The notes under the pieces are model-generated. The model did no database searches and had not been told where the DNA came from. It saw nothing but the letters and a program-made list of their open reading frames with translations. From the NCBI RefSeq assembly GCF_000956405.1, contig NZ_JYIV01000028.1:1-64000 (forward strand): a DNA stretch of 64,000 bases. The letters run 5' to 3'. The stretch's first letter is position 1. Each line of letters begins with the position of its first letter. The position numbers and the translations under genes were made by a program. Below are positions 33,689-41,798 of this stretch, piece by piece. This stretch comes from Microbacterium oxydans (lineage in GTDB: Bacteria; Actinomycetota; Actinomycetes; Actinomycetales; Microbacteriaceae).

Positions 33689-34567
33689 ATGTCGACGCCT
33701 GAAGCCGCCGTCTCCACCGCCCCCGCCCGCACGGCGCACCGCCGCCACTACCTCATGTGCAAGCCGGAGCACTTCACCGTCAACTACTCCATCAACCCGT
33801 GGATGGAGCCGTCGAAGCCCACGGACACCGCGAACGCCGTCGCGCAGTGGCAGAAGCTCCACGACCTGTACATCGAGCTGGGCCACGAGGTCGAGCTCAT
33901 CGAGCCGCTCGCCGGCTATCCCGACATGGTCTACACGGCCAACGGCGGGTTCCTCATCGACGGCCGCGCCTACGTGCCCGAGTTCCGCTTCGTCGAGCGT
34001 CAGGGGGAGGCTCCTGCCTTCGCCGACTGGTTCCGCGCTGCGGGCTACGACACGGTGATGCCCAAGGAGGTCAACGAGGGCGAGGGCGACTTCCTGCTCG
34101 TCGGCGACGTGATCCTCGCCGGCACCGGGTTCCGCTCCACCGGAGACAGCCACCGTGAGGTCGGCGAGGTCTTCGGGCGCGAGGTCGTCTCGCTCAACCT
34201 GGTCGACCCGCGCTTCTACCACCTCGACACCGCGATCGCCGTGCTCGATCCGGTGCAGGGCGTGGAGAACGGCGGTCCGGAGCGCGCGAACATCGCCTAC
34301 CTCCCCGGTGCCTTCGACGACGCGAGTCGCGCGGAGCTCGAGAAGCGGTTCCCCGACGCGATCCTGGTGTCGGACGAGGACGGCTCGGTGTTCGGCCTCA
34401 ACTCGGCGAGCGACGGCTACAACGTGATCATCTCCCCGCGCGCGAAGGGCTTCGAGAAGCAGCTGCGCGAGCGCGGCTACAACCCGATCATGATCGACCT
34501 CTCCGAGCTGCTGCTCGGCGGCGGCGGCATCAAGTGCTGCACGCTCGAGCTCCGGGACGCGAAGTGA
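33689..34567 (+). CDS. ddaH: Dimethylarginine dimethylaminohydrolase (dimethylargininase)
   Basis: This 292-residue amidinotransferase-superfamily enzyme hydrolyses methylated arginine, giving citrulline and methylamines; some actinobacterial relatives may act on arginine or related guanidines. The active-site Cys is near the C-terminus in GGGIKCCTLEL (about residues 278-288), the catalytic His is in FYHLDTAIAVLDP (about 180), and the substrate loop is YPDMVYTANGGF. Its stop overlaps the GTG of rocD (GTGA), so both are co-translated, a common actinobacterial pairing. Confidence 0.9.
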   Translation: MSTPEAAVSTAPARTAHRRHYLMCKPEHFTVNYSINPWMEPSKPTDTANAVAQWQKLHDLYIELGHEVELIEPLAGYPDMVYTANGGFLIDGRAYVPEFRFVERQGEAPAFADWFRAAGYDTVMPKEVNEGEGDFLLVGDVILAGTGFRSTGDSHREVGEVFGREVVSLNLVDPRFYHLDTAIAVLDPVQGVENGGPERANIAYLPGAFDDASRAELEKRFPDAILVSDEDGSVFGLNSASDGYNVIISPRAKGFEKQLRERGYNPIMIDLSELLLGGGGIKCCTLELRDAK

Positions 34568-35769
34568 CTGCGGTCGAGACCGGCGCGGCTGTGAACACCG
34601 AGCCGCACGTCGCGCACAACTACCACCCGCTTCCGGTGAACATCGCCCGCGCTGAGGGTGCCTGGGTGACCGACGTCGAGGGCAAGCGCTACCTCGATCT
34701 GCTCGCCGCGTATTCGGCTGTGAACTTCGGCCACCGGCACCCGGCGCTCGTGGCCGCGCTCACCGAGCAGCTCGGGCGGGTCACACTCGTCAGCCGTGCT
34801 TTCCAGAGCGACCGCCTCGAACCGTTCGCCGCGGCGCTGGCCGAGCTCGCCGGCAAAGACCTCGTGCTGCCGATGAACACCGGCGCCGAAGCCGTCGAGA
34901 CCGGCATCAAGGTCGCCCGCGCGTGGGGCTACCGCGTGAAGGGCATCACCGAGGGCAGGGCGCGCATCATCGTCGCTGCCGGGAACTTCCATGGGCGTAC
35001 GACCACGATCGTCAGCTTCAGCGACGACGAGCAGGCGCGCGACGACTTCGGGCCCTACACGCCCGGCTTCGACGTCGTGCCGTACGGTGACGCGGACGCC
35101 ATCGCCGCAGCCATCACCGATGACACGGCTGCCGTGCTCGTGGAGCCGATCCAGGGCGAGGCCGGGGTCGTGATCCCGCCGGAGGGGTATCTGCGCCGCA
35201 TCCGCGAGATCTGCGACGAGAAGAACGTGCTGTTCATCGCCGACGAGATCCAGGCAGGCCTCGGTCGAGTGGGCGAGACGTTCGCGTGCGACCGCGAGGG
35301 CGTCGTCCCCGACCTGTATCTGCTCGGCAAGGCTCTCGGCGGCGGCATCCTCCCGGTCTCCGCCGTGGTCGGCGACTCCGACGTGCTCGGAGTCATCCGT
35401 CCTGGCGAGCACGGCTCGACGTTCGGCGGCAACCCGCTCGCCGCAGCCGTGGGCCTGCGCGTGGTCGAGATGCTGCAGACGGGGGAGTTCCAGGAGCGCG
35501 CCCGTGCGCTGGGTGCTCATCTGGACCAGGCACTGCAGCCGCTGATCGGCCACGGCGTCACCGCCGTGCGCATCGCGGGACTCTGGGCCGGCGTCGACAT
35601 CGACCCCGCGAAGGGCACGGGGCGGGAGATCGCCGAGAAGCTGCTCGAGCGCGGCGTGCTCGTGAAGGACACGCACGGGCAGACCGTGCGCATCGCGCCG
35701 CCGCTCGTCATCCGGGCGACCGAACTCGACTGGGCGGTGGAGCAGCTCAAGCTGGTGCTGGGCGCCTAG
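34564..35769 (+). CDS. rocD: Ornithine aminotransferase
   Basis: This 401-residue class-III PLP enzyme converts ornithine and 2-oxoglutarate to glutamate semialdehyde and glutamate. The PLP-binding Lys is in LYLLGKALGGGILPVSAVVG (about residue 259), with FIADEIQAGLGRVGE before it and GSTFGGNPLAAAVGLRV after it. MNTGAEAVETGIKVAR is the ornithine-specific N-terminal part. The GTG at 34564 overlaps the ddaH stop. Its product is the substrate of the PutA dehydrogenase domain encoded 3 kb upstream. A hairpin lies 32 bp beyond the stop. Confidence 0.94.
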   Translation: MTAVETGAAVNTEPHVAHNYHPLPVNIARAEGAWVTDVEGKRYLDLLAAYSAVNFGHRHPALVAALTEQLGRVTLVSRAFQSDRLEPFAAALAELAGKDLVLPMNTGAEAVETGIKVARAWGYRVKGITEGRARIIVAAGNFHGRTTTIVSFSDDEQARDDFGPYTPGFDVVPYGDADAIAAAITDDTAAVLVEPIQGEAGVVIPPEGYLRRIREICDEKNVLFIADEIQAGLGRVGETFACDREGVVPDLYLLGKALGGGILPVSAVVGDSDVLGVIRPGEHGSTFGGNPLAAAVGLRVVEMLQTGEFQERARALGAHLDQALQPLIGHGVTAVRIAGLWAGVDIDPAKGTGREIAEKLLERGVLVKDTHGQTVRIAPPLVIRATELDWAVEQLKLVLGA

Positions 35770-35801
35770 CCGGCCATCGGCACACCGAGAGCGCCGCAGG
35801 A

Positions 35802-35830
35802 ACGGCCGTCGCCGGGGAGGCGACGGCCGT
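35802..35830. terminator. Bidirectional hairpin after rocD
   Basis: ACGGCCGTCGCC (35802-35813) pairs perfectly with GGCGACGGCCGT (35819-35830) with a 5-nt loop, between rocD and the converging small acidic gene. Confidence 0.78.
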
Positions 35831-35854
35831 CGGCGACGCTGCTGTCGTCGTCGC

Positions 35855-36142
35855 TCAGGCCGGTGGGGAATCCGGGTCGAGCGTCTTGAGGGTGTCCTCT
35901 TCGGCGGCGTTGTCGGCGTCGAGCTGATCCTCGGTGTTCTCGTCGCCGCCGAGGGCCGCACGATGGCCCTGGCCGGCGTCGCCCTGGATGGCTCCTCCGG
36001 TGGACTCGCCGCGCGAGGCGTCGCCCTGGATGGCCCCGCCGGTGCCGTCGCCCTGGCCGGAGTCCTCGTCCGGTGCTCCGACTCCGGGCGCGCCCTCTGC
36101 CGGGTCCTGCGGGTGGGGGGTGCGTTCCGTGTTCTCGTCCAT
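35855..36142 (-). CDS. Small acidic low-complexity protein
   Basis: This 95-residue protein has no recognised domain. It is rich in Gly, Asp, Glu and Gln and holds two copies of STGGAIQGDA / GTGGAIQGDA separated by a short Arg-Ser linker. It has no hydrophobic segment, so it is probably cytoplasmic and disordered. Support for it being real comes from the start signal: TAGCGT (-10 type) ends six bases before the ATG, and the convergent terminator stops just outside it. Its function is unknown. Confidence 0.6.
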   Translation of the reverse strand: MDENTERTPHPQDPAEGAPGVGAPDEDSGQGDGTGGAIQGDASRGESTGGAIQGDAGQGHRAALGGDENTEDQLDADNAAEEDTLKTLDPDSPPA

Positions 36143-36204
36143 GCGACGACGCTACGTCGGGGGCGGTCCGTCGCAGAGGGCGTTGACAAACACGCCGAGG
36201 AGGG

Positions 36205-37548
36205 TCATTCGTCGGGGTCGCGCCTCTTCGCGGCGCGGATCGGCGTGGTGACGGCGGCCTCATCGCTGAACTCGATCGGATCGACCTCGATCACACGGAG
36301 CGGGCGGGTCTCGTCGAGCGTCAGCAGGAACCGGCGGTTCTCGTCGCGTCGCAGGCGCCCGGACGTCGCCACCCAGATCACGCCGATCGCACAGGCGACG
36401 AATCCGGCCGTGCCGCCGAGCATGATCGCAGCGCGCGGCCCGAACGTGTCGGCGACCCACCCCGCGATCGGAGCCCCCACCGGGGTCGAGCCCATGATCA
36501 CCGCCATGTACAGCGCGAGCACGCGGCCTCGCAGTGCGGGGTCGGTCGTGATCTGCACGTAGCCGTTGGCGGTGGTGAGCAGCGTCACGATCATGAAGCC
36601 GGTGAACGTCAGGGTCACGGCGTACGACGCGTAGCTGGGCATCACGGACGACACGAAGGCGGCGATCCCGAACCCGCCGGCCGCCAGGATCACCACGCGC
36701 ACGCGGGCCCGGTCTCGACGCGCGGCCAGCAGGGCGCCGATCAGCGAGCCGATGGCCAGCACCGAGCTGAGCACGCCGTACCCGTCGGCTCCCGCCCCGA
36801 ACTCGAGTGCCATGGTCGAGGCGAAGATCGGGAAGTTCATGCCGAACGCGCCGATCAGGAACACCGTGACGAACACGACCTTCAGGTCACTGCGTCCCCA
36901 CACGTAGCGGAATCCTGCAGCGAGGCCACCGCGGCTGCGGTTCTTCAGCCGAGGCGCGAGCAGGCTGCGCCGCATCAGCATGAGCGCGAGGAGCATCGCC
37001 AGGAAGGTCGCCGCGTTCACGATGAACACCCAGCCCGAGCCGATCGCCACGATCAGCAGGCCTCCGACGGCCGGACCCACCATCCGTGCGAGGTTGAACG
37101 ACGCCGAGTTGAGGGCCACCGCGTTCGAGGTGTCGCCGGAGGAGACCATGTCCGAGACGAACGCCTGCCTCGCCGGGGCGTCGAAGGCGTTCACGATGCC
37201 GAATCCGAGGGCGAACCCGAACATCATCGGCAGCGTCATGAGGTCGTTGAGCAGCAGCACACCGACCGCGATGGCCAGGGCCAGCAGTGCCGACTGGGTG
37301 GCGAACAGGATATGCCGGCGGTCGAAGCGGTCGGCCACCCACCCGGTCATGCTCACGAGCACGAGGGGAGGCCCGAACTGCAGGGCCATGGTGACGCCCA
37401 TCGCCGTGGCGTCGTTGTCGGTGAGCTCGGTGAGCACCACCCAGTCTTGCGCGGTGGCCTGCATCCACCCGCCGACGTTGGAGATCAGGGCGCCCGCGAA
37501 CCAGATCCGATAGTTGATGTTCGCGAACGAGCGGAACATGGCGCTCAT
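36205..37548 (-). CDS. MFS transporter (MFS_3/EntS-like)
   Basis: This 447-residue major facilitator has 10-12 membrane helices (NYRIWFAGALISNVGGWMQATAQDW at the start, motif-A-like VADRFDRRHILF, DAPARQAFVSDMV). It has a long cytoplasmic tail ending in RAAKRRDPDE. This subtype includes enterobactin and macrolide exporters; the cargo is not identifiable. Its ATG overlaps the marR stop (ATGA), placing it under the MarR protein upstream. Confidence 0.9.
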   Translation of the reverse strand: MSAMFRSFANINYRIWFAGALISNVGGWMQATAQDWVVLTELTDNDATAMGVTMALQFGPPLVLVSMTGWVADRFDRRHILFATQSALLALAIAVGVLLLNDLMTLPMMFGFALGFGIVNAFDAPARQAFVSDMVSSGDTSNAVALNSASFNLARMVGPAVGGLLIVAIGSGWVFIVNAATFLAMLLALMLMRRSLLAPRLKNRSRGGLAAGFRYVWGRSDLKVVFVTVFLIGAFGMNFPIFASTMALEFGAGADGYGVLSSVLAIGSLIGALLAARRDRARVRVVILAAGGFGIAAFVSSVMPSYASYAVTLTFTGFMIVTLLTTANGYVQITTDPALRGRVLALYMAVIMGSTPVGAPIAGWVADTFGPRAAIMLGGTAGFVACAIGVIWVATSGRLRRDENRRFLLTLDETRPLRVIEVDPIEFSDEAAVTTPIRAAKRRDPDE

Positions 37549-37985
37549 CGTTCGACCACCCGCCGCATCAGGGCGCTGGCTTCGCGCAGTGTGGTCAGCT
37601 CGGCCTCGGTGTAGTCGACCTCGCGCAGCATGTCGGCCAGCAGCTCGTCGCGACGGCGGATGGTCTCGACCACGATCTCGGTACCGGCCGGGGTGATGTC
37701 GACCTGCACGCGTCGTCGGTCGTCCTCGTCGGGGGTGCGCACGACGAAGCCCAGCTCTTCGAGGCCGTTGATCGTGCTCGTCATCGATGGCGCGGTCACA
37801 CGTTCGCGCTCGGCGAGCGTCGAGACCGTGCGACGCCCGTTCATGCGCAGGTCGGCGAGCACTGCCAGCTGCGCATCGCTCATCGAGTCGGCGGCGCGCA
37901 CGCAACGGAGGCGGCGGGCCAGCCGGAAGGTGGCCAGGCGAAGGTCTGTGGCGGTGAGGTGGAGGGATTCATCAGACGCAGACAT
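37545..37985 (-). CDS. MarR-family transcription regulator
   Basis: This is a 146-residue MarR regulator. The recognition helix lies in GRRTVSTLAERERVTAPSMT (about residues 51-70), then the wing GFVVRTPDEDDRRRVQVDIT. It is the first gene of a two-gene operon with an MFS exporter (4-bp overlap). A perfect TTAGATAG-C-CTATCTAA palindrome lies 4-20 bp before its ATG and covers the -10 region, so it is almost certainly an autorepressor relieved by the exported compound. Confidence 0.93.
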   Translation of the reverse strand: MSASDESLHLTATDLRLATFRLARRLRCVRAADSMSDAQLAVLADLRMNGRRTVSTLAERERVTAPSMTSTINGLEELGFVVRTPDEDDRRRVQVDITPAGTEIVVETIRRRDELLADMLREVDYTEAELTTLREASALMRRVVER

Positions 37986-37988
37986 TAC

Positions 37989-38005
37989 TTAGATAGCCTA
38001 TCTAA
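37989..38005 (-). promoter_or_regulatory. MarR operator
   Basis: A perfect 8+1+8 palindrome, TTAGATAG C CTATCTAA, lies between the marR and cutC starts and overlaps the probable TAGGCT -10 box of marR. It sits 40 bp upstream of cutC, on the opposite strand. Confidence 0.88.
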
Positions 38006-38044
38006 TTTTCCGGATGGGGGCTCGGCAGCGGGCACAATGGACGG

Positions 38045-38782
38045 GTGACCCGAACCCTCGCCCTGGAAATCGCCGTGCAGGATCCCGCCGGAGTGCGCAT
38101 CGCGAAGGAGGTCGGCGCCGCACGCGTCGAGCTCGCAACGGCCCTCGCCCTCGGTGGACTGACTCCGTCGTCCGCGACACTCGAGCTCGCCGTCGAGGCG
38201 TCCGGCGCGGATGGCCCCGAGGTGCACGTGCTGATCCGCCCCCGCGCAGGCGGCTTCCACTACGACGATGACGAACTCGCCGTGGCCGAGCTCGACGTGC
38301 GCCGCGCGATCGCCGCCGGTGCCGCGGGCGTCGTCATCGGCGCCCTCGACGCCGAGGGTCGCCTCGACCTGTTCGCCATGGCGCGCCTTCGCGATGCGGC
38401 AGGCGGCGCCCCCGCGACGCTGCACCGAGCGATCGATGTGACGGCCGACCCGGTCGCGACGCTGCAGAGCGCCCGCGAGCTGGGTCTGCGTCGGGTGCTC
38501 ACCTCCGGAGGGGCCTCGGCCGCGATCGACGGCATCGACACCCTGCGCGCGCTCGTCGCAGCGGCCGAGGGTGAGATCGAGATCATGGCGGGCAGCGGTG
38601 TCGACGTGACCAGTGCTCCTGTGCTCGCGGCGGCCGGAGTGGATGCCATCCACTTCTCCGCGAAGCGCGCCGTGACCGAAGACGGCGGGGTGCGGATGGG
38701 CTCCGCCTCCGACGGGGTCGGCGGCTACGAGGTCACCGATCGAGACACCGCCTTCGCGATCCGCGACGCCCTCGCGCGGTAG
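38045..38782 (+). CDS. cutC: CutC-family protein
   Basis: This is a 245-residue TIM-barrel protein of the CutC family (PF03932), named for copper homeostasis, though a direct role in copper binding is doubtful and the bacterial function is unsettled. Family marks are LEIAVQDPAGVRIAKEVGAARVELA split across the first strand and helix, HVLIRPRAGGFHYDDDE, LHRAIDVTADP, RVLTSGGA and AGVDAIHFSAKR. The GTG at 38045 follows CACAAT (38033-38038) by six bases, which suggests a leaderless start. Confidence 0.9.
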   Translation: MTRTLALEIAVQDPAGVRIAKEVGAARVELATALALGGLTPSSATLELAVEASGADGPEVHVLIRPRAGGFHYDDDELAVAELDVRRAIAAGAAGVVIGALDAEGRLDLFAMARLRDAAGGAPATLHRAIDVTADPVATLQSARELGLRRVLTSGGASAAIDGIDTLRALVAAAEGEIEIMAGSGVDVTSAPVLAAAGVDAIHFSAKRAVTEDGGVRMGSASDGVGGYEVTDRDTAFAIRDALAR

Positions 38783-38814
38783 CCGCCTCTTCCGGTGATG
38801 GGTAGGCTCGCACC

Positions 38815-39669
38815 GTGATGGATACCCGCGAGTTCACCGATGCCTATGGTGTCGACATCGTCTACGACGTCCATCCCGCCGAGGGAACCCCACGCGGTGT
38901 GGTGCAGCTGTTGCACGGCGTCGGAGAGCATGCGGGGAGGTACGGGGCGCTGATCACCGCGCTCACGGCTGCCGGATTCCACGTCTACGCCGACGACCAC
39001 CGCGGTCATGGCCGCACCGGCATCCGCCAGCACGGCGGCCCGGAGAAGCTCGGCCGTCTGGGCAAGGGCGGACTGCGTGCGGCTGTGGAAGCCGTCTGGC
39101 AGCTGACGGGCATCATCCGCGAGGAGAACCCCGATCTGCCGCTCGTGCTGCTCGGGCACTCGTGGGGATCGTTCCTCGCACAGATGCTCGTCAACGAGCA
39201 CCCCGATGCGTGGGACGCGGTGATCCTGTCCGGCTCGGCACTGCGCATGCCGGGCTCGCTGAACGCCGCTCCGCTGAATGCGCGCTGGGCGGGTGAGGGT
39301 GCGACCGGGCTGGAATGGCTCAGCCGCGACCCCGCCGTGTGGGCCGCGTTCGACGAGGATCCGCTGACCACCGACGTGCCGCTGCTCAAGCTGTTCGGCC
39401 CGATCGAGGCGGCGAAGCTCTACGGTCGTCCGGCCAAGGACAGGGGGCATGACATCCCGATGCTCCTGCTGGTCGGGCGAGATGATCCGGTGGGCGGACC
39501 GCGCAGCGTGCACAAGCTCGCCGACGAATACCGCAACCGTTCGGGTCTCACCGACGTCACCACGCTCGTCTACCCCGACGCGCGCCACGAGATCTTCGCG
39601 GAGCTGCAGCAGGACGAGGTGCGCGCCGACGTGCTCGCCTGGCTCGACACGCACATCCCCGCTCGCTGA
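38815..39669 (+). CDS. Alpha/beta hydrolase (monoacylglycerol lipase-like)
   Basis: This 284-residue serine hydrolase is of the Hydrolase_4 type. The oxyanion strand is VVQLLHGVGEHAGRYGAL, the nucleophile elbow is GHSWGS (about residues 118-123), the Asp is in VGRDDPVGG and the His is in YPDARHEIFAE near the C-terminus. It probably acts on monoglycerides or lysophospholipids. GTG 38815 or ATG 38818 may be the start; a TAGGCT box (38803-38808) ends six bases before the GTG, favouring the GTG and a leaderless message. Its last codons are part of a 24-bp duplication. Confidence 0.88.
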   Translation: MMDTREFTDAYGVDIVYDVHPAEGTPRGVVQLLHGVGEHAGRYGALITALTAAGFHVYADDHRGHGRTGIRQHGGPEKLGRLGKGGLRAAVEAVWQLTGIIREENPDLPLVLLGHSWGSFLAQMLVNEHPDAWDAVILSGSALRMPGSLNAAPLNARWAGEGATGLEWLSRDPAVWAAFDEDPLTTDVPLLKLFGPIEAAKLYGRPAKDRGHDIPMLLLVGRDDPVGGPRSVHKLADEYRNRSGLTDVTTLVYPDARHEIFAELQQDEVRADVLAWLDTHIPAR

Positions 39670-39704
39670 GCTCCCGGCTCACCTGCTCGCTGAGCTCCCG
39701 GCTC
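39661..39704 (+). repeat. Tandem duplication at the 3' end of the lipase-like gene
   Basis: GCTCGCTGAGCTCCCGGCTC occurs at 39661-39680 and again at 39685-39704, identical over 20 bp with a 24-bp period. The first copy contains the stop codon, so the duplication repeats the end of the gene into the spacer. Confidence 0.88.
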
Positions 39705-39972
39705 CTCCGCCGAAACCCATGCTCTTCGCCGAGACCCACTGTGGCGACCGCTGGCCACAGTGGGTCTCGGCGGTGAGCGTGGGTCTGGGGGCGAGGATGT
39801 GGGGGCGAGATGTTCCCGCGAGGTGCGGATGTGACGCGGCATGACGCGCGGTGAAGGCGTGTGACACGGGCGTCCCGCGCGCTGCGGGGTCACCGTAGAT
39901 TCGGGGCAATGTTCCGCGCATGAGCGTGGGGTGGCCCGAACAGCGGCACCCCGCACGGGAGGGAGCGCTCCG
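39670..39972. other. 303-bp intergenic region with a long hairpin
   Basis: This spacer separates the lipase-like gene from the DUF1684 gene. It holds the second copy of a 24-bp duplication and a 70-bp hairpin (39715-39784). Beyond that, about 190 bp contain only a GGGAGGG-rich ribosome-binding region next to the downstream gene. Open frames on both strands here have skewed composition and no family resemblance; I do not call a gene. Confidence 0.6.
39715..39784. repeat. 70-bp hairpin (third sequence type)
   Basis: The inner arms 39727-39745 and 39754-39772 are 19 bp and perfectly complementary (core CGCCGAGACCCACTGTGG), loop 8 nt. Outer arms ACCCATGCTC (39715-39724) and GAGCGTGGGT (39775-39784) pair with one mismatch. 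It starts 45 bp after the hydrolase stop and is unlike the other two palindrome types. Confidence 0.88.
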
Positions 39973-40710
39973 ATGAGCTTCGTGAAGGACTGGCAGGACT
40001 GGCACGCGTCCCGCGAGCGGTATGCAGGCTCGGAGTACGGTCCGTCGGCGCTCGAGTCGACGAACTGGCTCATCACGGAGGCGGCGGCGGTCGAGGGGAT
40101 CCCCGGACTCTGGGCGCTCACCGGCGACGGCGGCATCCGCGGCAGCGAACTCGGGCAGGCGGGCTCCACCGTCACGCTGCGGGGCACGGAGAGCATCCGG
40201 TTCGGGCGCCGTGAACTGCGCGTGTTCGAACGCCACGGCACGATCGCGTTGCGGGTGTTGAATCCGGCGCGTCCGCAGCGCGAGTGGTTCACCGCGATCG
40301 ACGCCTATGCCCCCGACGAGCGCTGGCGCCTGCCGGCGGTCCTCGAGGAGACCCCGGGTGAGCGGATCGTGATCACGTCGGTCGACGGCGACGCGCGGGA
40401 GACCCCCGTCGCCGGGCGACTGCGCTTCGAGCTGGCAGGGGCACCGCAGACGCTCACCGTGACCAGGAGCAGCCAGGGCGCACTGAGCGCCGTATTCGCC
40501 GACGGGACGAACGGGCTCGAGACCTACCGCTTCCGGTTCCTGCCGGTCGATGAACCCGCCGCGGACGGCACGGCCGTGATCGACTTCAACCGCGCCTATC
40601 TGCCGCCGTGTGCATTCTCCGATCAGTTCGTATGCCCGCTCCCACCCGCAGGCAACCGCTACTCGACGCCGATCCGCGCGGGTGAGCGCGTCGTCGTGCT
40701 CGGAGGCTGA
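39973..40710 (+). CDS. DUF1684 family protein
   Basis: This 245-residue protein belongs to the uncharacterised DUF1684 family (PF07920), with the diagnostic FIDFNRAYLPPCAFSDQF-type segment (here VIDFNRAYLPPCAFSDQFVC, about residues 202-221) and a following CPLPPAGNRYSTPIRAGE. The N-terminus has VKDWQDWHASRERY, also typical. It has no signal peptide. The fold and activity are unknown; the conserved CxxP and N residues suggest a catalytic or metal site. The ATG at 39973 starts the family-typical opening and follows GGGAGCGCTCCG. Confidence 0.88.
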   Translation: MSFVKDWQDWHASRERYAGSEYGPSALESTNWLITEAAAVEGIPGLWALTGDGGIRGSELGQAGSTVTLRGTESIRFGRRELRVFERHGTIALRVLNPARPQREWFTAIDAYAPDERWRLPAVLEETPGERIVITSVDGDARETPVAGRLRFELAGAPQTLTVTRSSQGALSAVFADGTNGLETYRFRFLPVDEPAADGTAVIDFNRAYLPPCAFSDQFVCPLPPAGNRYSTPIRAGERVVVLGG

Positions 40711-40748
40711 CCCGCCGGAGCAGGGGCCGCGCGCCTTAAGCTGTAACC

Positions 40749-41798
40749 GTGCACGGTGAATACAAGGTCCCAGGTGGAAAGCTCGTCGTCGTCGACCTCG
40801 AGGTCGAGGGCGACCGGATCTCCCGCTTCCGGCTCGCCGGGGACTTCTTCCTCGAGCCGGACTCGGCGTTGGACGACATCAACGCCGCGGTCGACGGTCT
40901 GCCCGTGGAGTCGGACGCGAGCACGATCGCCGCGGCCGTCCGTGCCGCGCTGCCCGAGGGGGCACAGCTGCTCGGCTTCACGCCCGAGGCGGTCGGCACG
41001 GCGGTGCGTCGTGCTCTCGTGACCGCCCCCGGGTGGCGCGACTTCGACTGGGAGATCGTGCACGAGAAGGCTGCGTCGCCGCGCATGAATCTCGCGCTCG
41101 ACGAGGTGCTCACCTCCCGCGTGGGTGAGGGGCGTCGCCGTCCCACCCTGCGCATCTGGGAGTGGAACGAGTCGGCCGTCGTGATCGGATCGTTCCAGTC
41201 CTACCGCAACGAGGTCGACCCCGAGGGCGCTGCGAAGCACGGATTCGACGTCGTTCGGCGCATCTCCGGCGGCGGGGCGATGCTCATGGCCGCAGGGCAG
41301 ATCATCACCTACTCGCTGTACGTGCCGGCTTCGCTCGTGGCGGGGATGACCTTCGCCGACTCCTACGCCTTCCTCGACGACTGGGTGCTGCAGGCGCTCC
41401 GTTCGCTCGGTATCGACGCGGTCTACCAGCCGCTCAACGACATCGCGAGCCCCACCGGCAAGATCGGCGGGGCCGCTCAGAAGCGGCTTGCGAACGGGGG
41501 AGTGCTCCACCACGCGACCCTGTCGTACGACATCGACGGTCAGGTGATGACCGAGGTGCTGCGCATCGGCCGCGAGAAGCTCAGCGACAAGGGCACCGCC
41601 TCTGCCGCCAAGCGCGTTGACCCGCTGCGCAGCCAGACCGGCCTCGAGCGGGCCGAGATCATCGAACGGTTCAAGGACACCTTCCGCTCGCTGACCGACG
41701 CCGAGACCGGATCGATCTCGGCCGACGAGTACGCCGACGCCGAGGCGCTCGTCGAGTCGAAGTTCGCCACCGAGGCATGGCTGCATCGGGTGCCGTGA
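40749..41798 (+). CDS. Lipoate-protein ligase with N-terminal accessory domain
   Basis: This is a 349-residue biotin/lipoate ligase-fold protein. Residues about 1-90 (VPGGKLVVVDLEVEGDRISR onward) match the small lipoate-ligase accessory (LplB-type) domain. Residues about 100-330 form the catalytic domain: MNLALDEVLTSRVG, RRISGGGAMLMAAGQIITYS with the RRxSGGGA motif, and NDIASPTGKIGGAAQKR carrying the catalytic Lys. It activates lipoate and attaches it to E2 or GcvH proteins. In archaea the two domains are separate proteins, and here they are fused accessory-first. TAAGCT (40737-40742) ends six bases before the GTG. Confidence 0.9.
   Translation: MHGEYKVPGGKLVVVDLEVEGDRISRFRLAGDFFLEPDSALDDINAAVDGLPVESDASTIAAAVRAALPEGAQLLGFTPEAVGTAVRRALVTAPGWRDFDWEIVHEKAASPRMNLALDEVLTSRVGEGRRRPTLRIWEWNESAVVIGSFQSYRNEVDPEGAAKHGFDVVRRISGGGAMLMAAGQIITYSLYVPASLVAGMTFADSYAFLDDWVLQALRSLGIDAVYQPLNDIASPTGKIGGAAQKRLANGGVLHHATLSYDIDGQVMTEVLRIGREKLSDKGTASAAKRVDPLRSQTGLERAEIIERFKDTFRSLTDAETGSISADEYADAEALVESKFATEAWLHRVP

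Noticed and set aside
39570..40292. Minus-strand frames over the lipase/DUF1684 spacer (185 and 240 codons)
   Set aside because: They run through the 70-bp hairpin and antisense to DUF1684; composition is that of shadow frames.
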